64,000 nucleotides of DNA from Ornithinimicrobium sufpigmenti. Lineage in GTDB: Bacteria > Actinomycetota > Actinomycetes > Actinomycetales > Dermatophilaceae. Within the stretch, counting starts at the first letter, position 1, and every line of letters starts with the position of its first letter. The translations under genes and the position numbers were made by a program. The notes beneath the pieces are model-generated. The model saw only the letters and a program-made list of their open reading frames with translations. It was not told the origin of the DNA and ran no database searches. The DNA lies in NCBI RefSeq assembly GCF_004322775.1, contig NZ_CP036403.1, forward strand, positions 2,170,001 to 2,234,000. Direction: 5' to 3'. Shown one piece after another: positions 61,521-64,000 of this stretch.

Positions 61521-64000
61521 TCAGTCGAGCCGGTCGGCCGCCACCACGCCGCGCATGACCGCGTCGGAGGCCCTCCGCGCGGTCCGCGCCAGGTCCCCGT
61601 CAGCCGCCTGCGCGATCTGCCCGAGCAGGTCGACGACCTGCTTGGCGCGCCGCACGAAGTCGCCGGCGGACAGGTCGCCGCCGCGGAGCACCTCGTCCAG
61701 CCCACGGCCGGAGGCCCACCGGTGCACCATCCAGGTGATCCCGGGGTCGAGCTCCCGGTCGCCGGTGAGGTCGTGCTCGCGCTTGGCGTCCTGGACCTCG
61801 CGCCAGATCGCCGCCATCTCGCCGAGCGCCTCGGCCACCTCGACGCTGGGGACCGGGGGCTCGGCGGTCTCGTCGCCGCGGGCCTCGTGGATGATCGCCG
61901 AGACGACCGAGGCGAGGTCGGCCGGGGTGAGCCGGTCCCACGCGCCGCGCCGGATGGACTCGGCCACGACGAGGTCGAGCTCGGTGTAGATGCGCCGCAG
62001 CCGCCCGCCCTCGGGCGTCACCTGCTGACCGTCCGGCGTCAGGTAGCCCAGGCTGGCCAGCAGGTCACAGATCCGCTCGAAGGTCTTGGCGACGGTGTTG
62101 GTGCGGTGCGCCACCCGCCGCTGCAGGTCGTCGGTCTCCTTGCGCAGCTGCCACCAGCGGGCCGCCCAGCGGGCGTGGTCCTCGCGGTCGGGGCAGCTGT
62201 GGCAGGGGTGGGCCTTCATCTGGGTCCGCAGCTCCTCGACCTGCGTGGTGATGTTGCTGCGCGCGTGTCCTGATGCGCCTTCCGCCGTGTCCTGTGCGGC
62301 GCTTCCACGTGTCCTGTCGGAGCGGGAGCCGGCGGGGCCGGGATAGGGGTCGTCGTGGACGGTGCTGCGCAGGGCCGAGGCGAGGTCCTTGCGGGCCTTG
62401 GGGCTGCGCGGGTTGAAGTGGCCGGGGATGCGCAGCGTGCCGATCACCTCGGGCACGTCCCGGAAGCCGGCGATGCCGAGCCGCTGCAGGCTGCCGTTGG
62501 AGGTGATGACGCTCAGCTCGGGGGCTGCCGAGCGGCCCTTCGGGCTGCGCAGCACCACGGCCATCGAGCCCTTGCGGCCCCCGTCGAGCTGGATCACCTG
62601 GCCCGGCTCCAGCTCCTCCATCGCCTGGGCGATGTCGGAGCGCCGCTCGGCCTGGCGGCGGCGGGCCTGCTTCTTCTCCAGCTCGGACAGCTCGTTGCGC
62701 AGGCGGCCGTACTCGCGGAAGTCGCCCCGGTCGCACGCCATCGCCTCGGCATACCCCTCCAGGGCGGTGAGGTTGTCCCGGACCTGGGTGGTCAGCCCGA
62801 CCACGGACCGGTCGGCCTGGAACTGGGCGAAGGAGGACTGCAGCAGCTCGTGGGCCCGGTCCCGGCCGTACTGCGCGACGAGGTTGACGGCCATGTTGGA
62901 GCTGGGCCGGAAGGAGCTGCGCAACGGGTAGGTCCGGGTGGAGGCCAGCCCGGCGACGTCCATGGGGTCCATCCCGCGCCGCCAGAGCACGACGGCGTGA
63001 CCCTCGATGTCGATGCCGCGGCGGCCGGCGCGGCCGGTCAGCTGGGTGTACTCCGCGGGGGTCACGGGTGCGTGGGTCTCGCCGTTGAACTTCACCAGCT
63101 TCTCCAGCACCACGGTGCGGGCCGGCATGTTGATGCCCAGGGCCAGGGTCTCGGTCGCGAAGACGGCCCGGACCCGGCCGGCCGTGAACAGCTCCTCCAC
63201 GATCTCCCGGAACAGCGGCAGCATCCCGGCGTGGTGCGCGGCATACCCGCGGGAGAGGCCCTCGACGAAGTCGTGGTAGCCCAGCACCCCCAGGTCGCGC
63301 GGGTCCACCGCGGCGGCCTGGACCCGGCGGGTGACCAGGTCGCGGACCGCGACGCTCTCCTCGTCGGAGATCAGCCGCATGCCCCGGCCGAGCAGCTGCT
63401 GGACGGCAGCGTCGCAGCCGGCGCGGCTGAAGATGAAGGTGATGGCCGGCAGCAGACCCTCGCGCTCCAGCCGCTCGATCACCTGGGTGCGGCTGGCCAC
63501 CCCGCCCGGGAGCGCCCCGCCAGCAGGGACGGCACCGTTGTCACCCTGGTCAGGACGGTAGCCGCGGGCGTCGGAGTAGCCGCGGGAGCGGTCCGAGCGT
63601 CCGCCCCTGCCGACCTCACGCGAGTCGCGTCCTCCCCGCCCACGACCCCCGCCGCCGCGGCCCCCGCGCCCACCACCGGGACCTCCGTCGCGACCCCCAC
63701 GCTGGCCTCCGCGCGGCTCGCCACGACGACCCCGAGGACCCCCTTCGTCGCCCCGTCGCCAGCCGCCGGACTGGGCGGCCCGCTCGGCCGAGGTGATCCG
63801 CTGTAGCAGCTCGGGGTTCACCCGCGTGGTGCCGCCCACGTCCGCGGTGCCGCCTCCGGAGCCGTCCGTGACGAAGAGGTCGAAGAGCTGCTGGCCGACC
63901 ATCATGTGCTGCCACAGCGGCACGGGCCGGTGCTCGGAGACGATCACCCTGGTGTCGTCCCCCCGGACCGTGCGCAGCCAGTCGCCGAACTCCTCGGCGT
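61521..64000 (-). CDS. helY: Ski2-like DEAD/DEAH RNA helicase HelY, 5' truncated
   Basis: The frame is open to the window edge and ends at 61521; the upstream half with Walker A/B is outside. The visible 826 codons include PVPLWQHMMVGQQLFDLF, the second RecA domain (GLLPAITFIFSRAGCD, FATETLALGINMPARTVVLEKLVKF, PAEYTQLTGRAGRRGIDIEGHAVVLW) and the C-terminal arch and helical regions usual for Mycobacterium HelY (Rv2092c). Between the helicase halves is a long Arg/Gly insertion, about 63600-63730, and near 62270-62340 a low-complexity insertion made of imperfect 22-bp repeats. It probably unwinds RNA. Confidence 0.92.
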   Translation of the reverse strand, partial: AEEFGDWLRTVRGDDTRVIVSEHRPVPLWQHMMVGQQLFDLFVTDGSGGGTADVGGTTRVNPELLQRITSAERAAQSGGWRRGDEGGPRGRRGEPRGGQRGGRDGGPGGGRGGRGGGGRGRGGRDSREVGRGGRSDRSRGYSDARGYRPDQGDNGAVPAGGALPGGVASRTQVIERLEREGLLPAITFIFSRAGCDAAVQQLLGRGMRLISDEESVAVRDLVTRRVQAAAVDPRDLGVLGYHDFVEGLSRGYAAHHAGMLPLFREIVEELFTAGRVRAVFATETLALGINMPARTVVLEKLVKFNGETHAPVTPAEYTQLTGRAGRRGIDIEGHAVVLWRRGMDPMDVAGLASTRTYPLRSSFRPSSNMAVNLVAQYGRDRAHELLQSSFAQFQADRSVVGLTTQVRDNLTALEGYAEAMACDRGDFREYGRLRNELSELEKKQARRRQAERRSDIAQAMEELEPGQVIQLDGGRKGSMAVVLRSPKGRSAAPELSVITSNGSLQRLGIAGFRDVPEVIGTLRIPGHFNPRSPKARKDLASALRSTVHDDPYPGPAGSRSDRTRGSAAQDTAEGASGHARSNITTQVEELRTQMKAHPCHSCPDREDHARWAARWWQLRKETDDLQRRVAHRTNTVAKTFERICDLLASLGYLTPDGQQVTPEGGRLRRIYTELDLVVAESIRRGAWDRLTPADLASVVSAIIHEARGDETAEPPVPSVEVAEALGEMAAIWREVQDAKREHDLTGDRELDPGITWMVHRWASGRGLDEVLRGGDLSAGDFVRRAKQVVDLLGQIAQAADGDLARTARRASDAVMRGVVAADRLD

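Overview
The window is a high-G+C stretch (roughly 70% by eye) from an actinobacterium. Three blocks match mycobacterial gene order: the Rv1822-Rv1832 block (CDP-alcohol transferase, DUF881, small basic protein, DUF881, gcvH, garA, ftsR, DUF151, MerR, gcvP), rbpA near ppm1/lnt, and the 5'-3' exonuclease near helY. Gene content and style suggest a Micrococcales member, perhaps near Ornithinimicrobium, Serinicoccus or Intrasporangiaceae; that placement is inference. I saw no prophage, insertion sequence, CRISPR array or biosynthetic cluster. Most of the window is chromosomal core with small accessory modules.

Layout. 1-2140: end of a SufE-like gene, der and tRNA-Pro(GGG). 2296-11445: the conserved envelope/glycine block, ending in gcvP behind a glycine riboswitch. 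11586-18933: mixed metabolic genes (GCS2-type ligase, OsmC, APC permease, GNAT, hydrolase, YciO, RlmC). 18999-22179 (minus): DoxX, HIT, DUF4342 and an AspT-like transporter. 22365-27078: a hypothetical gene, a coupled ADH-hypothetical-DUF1360 trio and two opposed hydrolases. 27196-33042: a sugar-symporter-like protein fused to a cytidylate-kinase-like domain, two tandem ankyrin lipoproteins, a cupin and a flotillin. 33098-36084: an ArsR-SRPBCC-TIGR03086 operon, cyanase and a TrmH-family methyltransferase. 36232-39082 (minus): metNIQ behind a leader with a cysteine-codon peptide and an intrinsic terminator. 39290-46616: a frameshifted DHFR-family gene, HIT, esterase, aldo/keto reductase, SSB paralogue, YihY, mutarotase and AI-2E permease. 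46715-50549 (minus): csbD, rbpA, fxsA, ppm1, lnt. 50892-56442: a lysine aminomutase locus (kal, kamE, kamD, kdd, with kamA divergent). 56450-64000: YbaK, S66 peptidase, Lrp, membrane proteins, exonuclease and helY, which runs off the end.

How genes work together. gcvH and gcvP supply two glycine-cleavage proteins, with gcvP under riboswitch control. KamA, KamDE, Kdd and Kal would take lysine towards crotonyl-CoA, but the cleavage enzyme Kce is not here. MetNIQ imports methionine or a related sulfur compound, and its leader suggests control by cysteine supply. RbpA has a SigR-type promoter, linking RNA polymerase tuning to thiol stress. Lnt and Ppm1, fused in M. tuberculosis, are separate neighbouring genes.

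The most unusual signals are the symporter-kinase fusion (27196-29319), the cysteine-codon attenuator of metNIQ, a strongly over-represented hexamer CATACC/GGTATG across frames and strands, and short tandem duplications sitting exactly on gene junctions.
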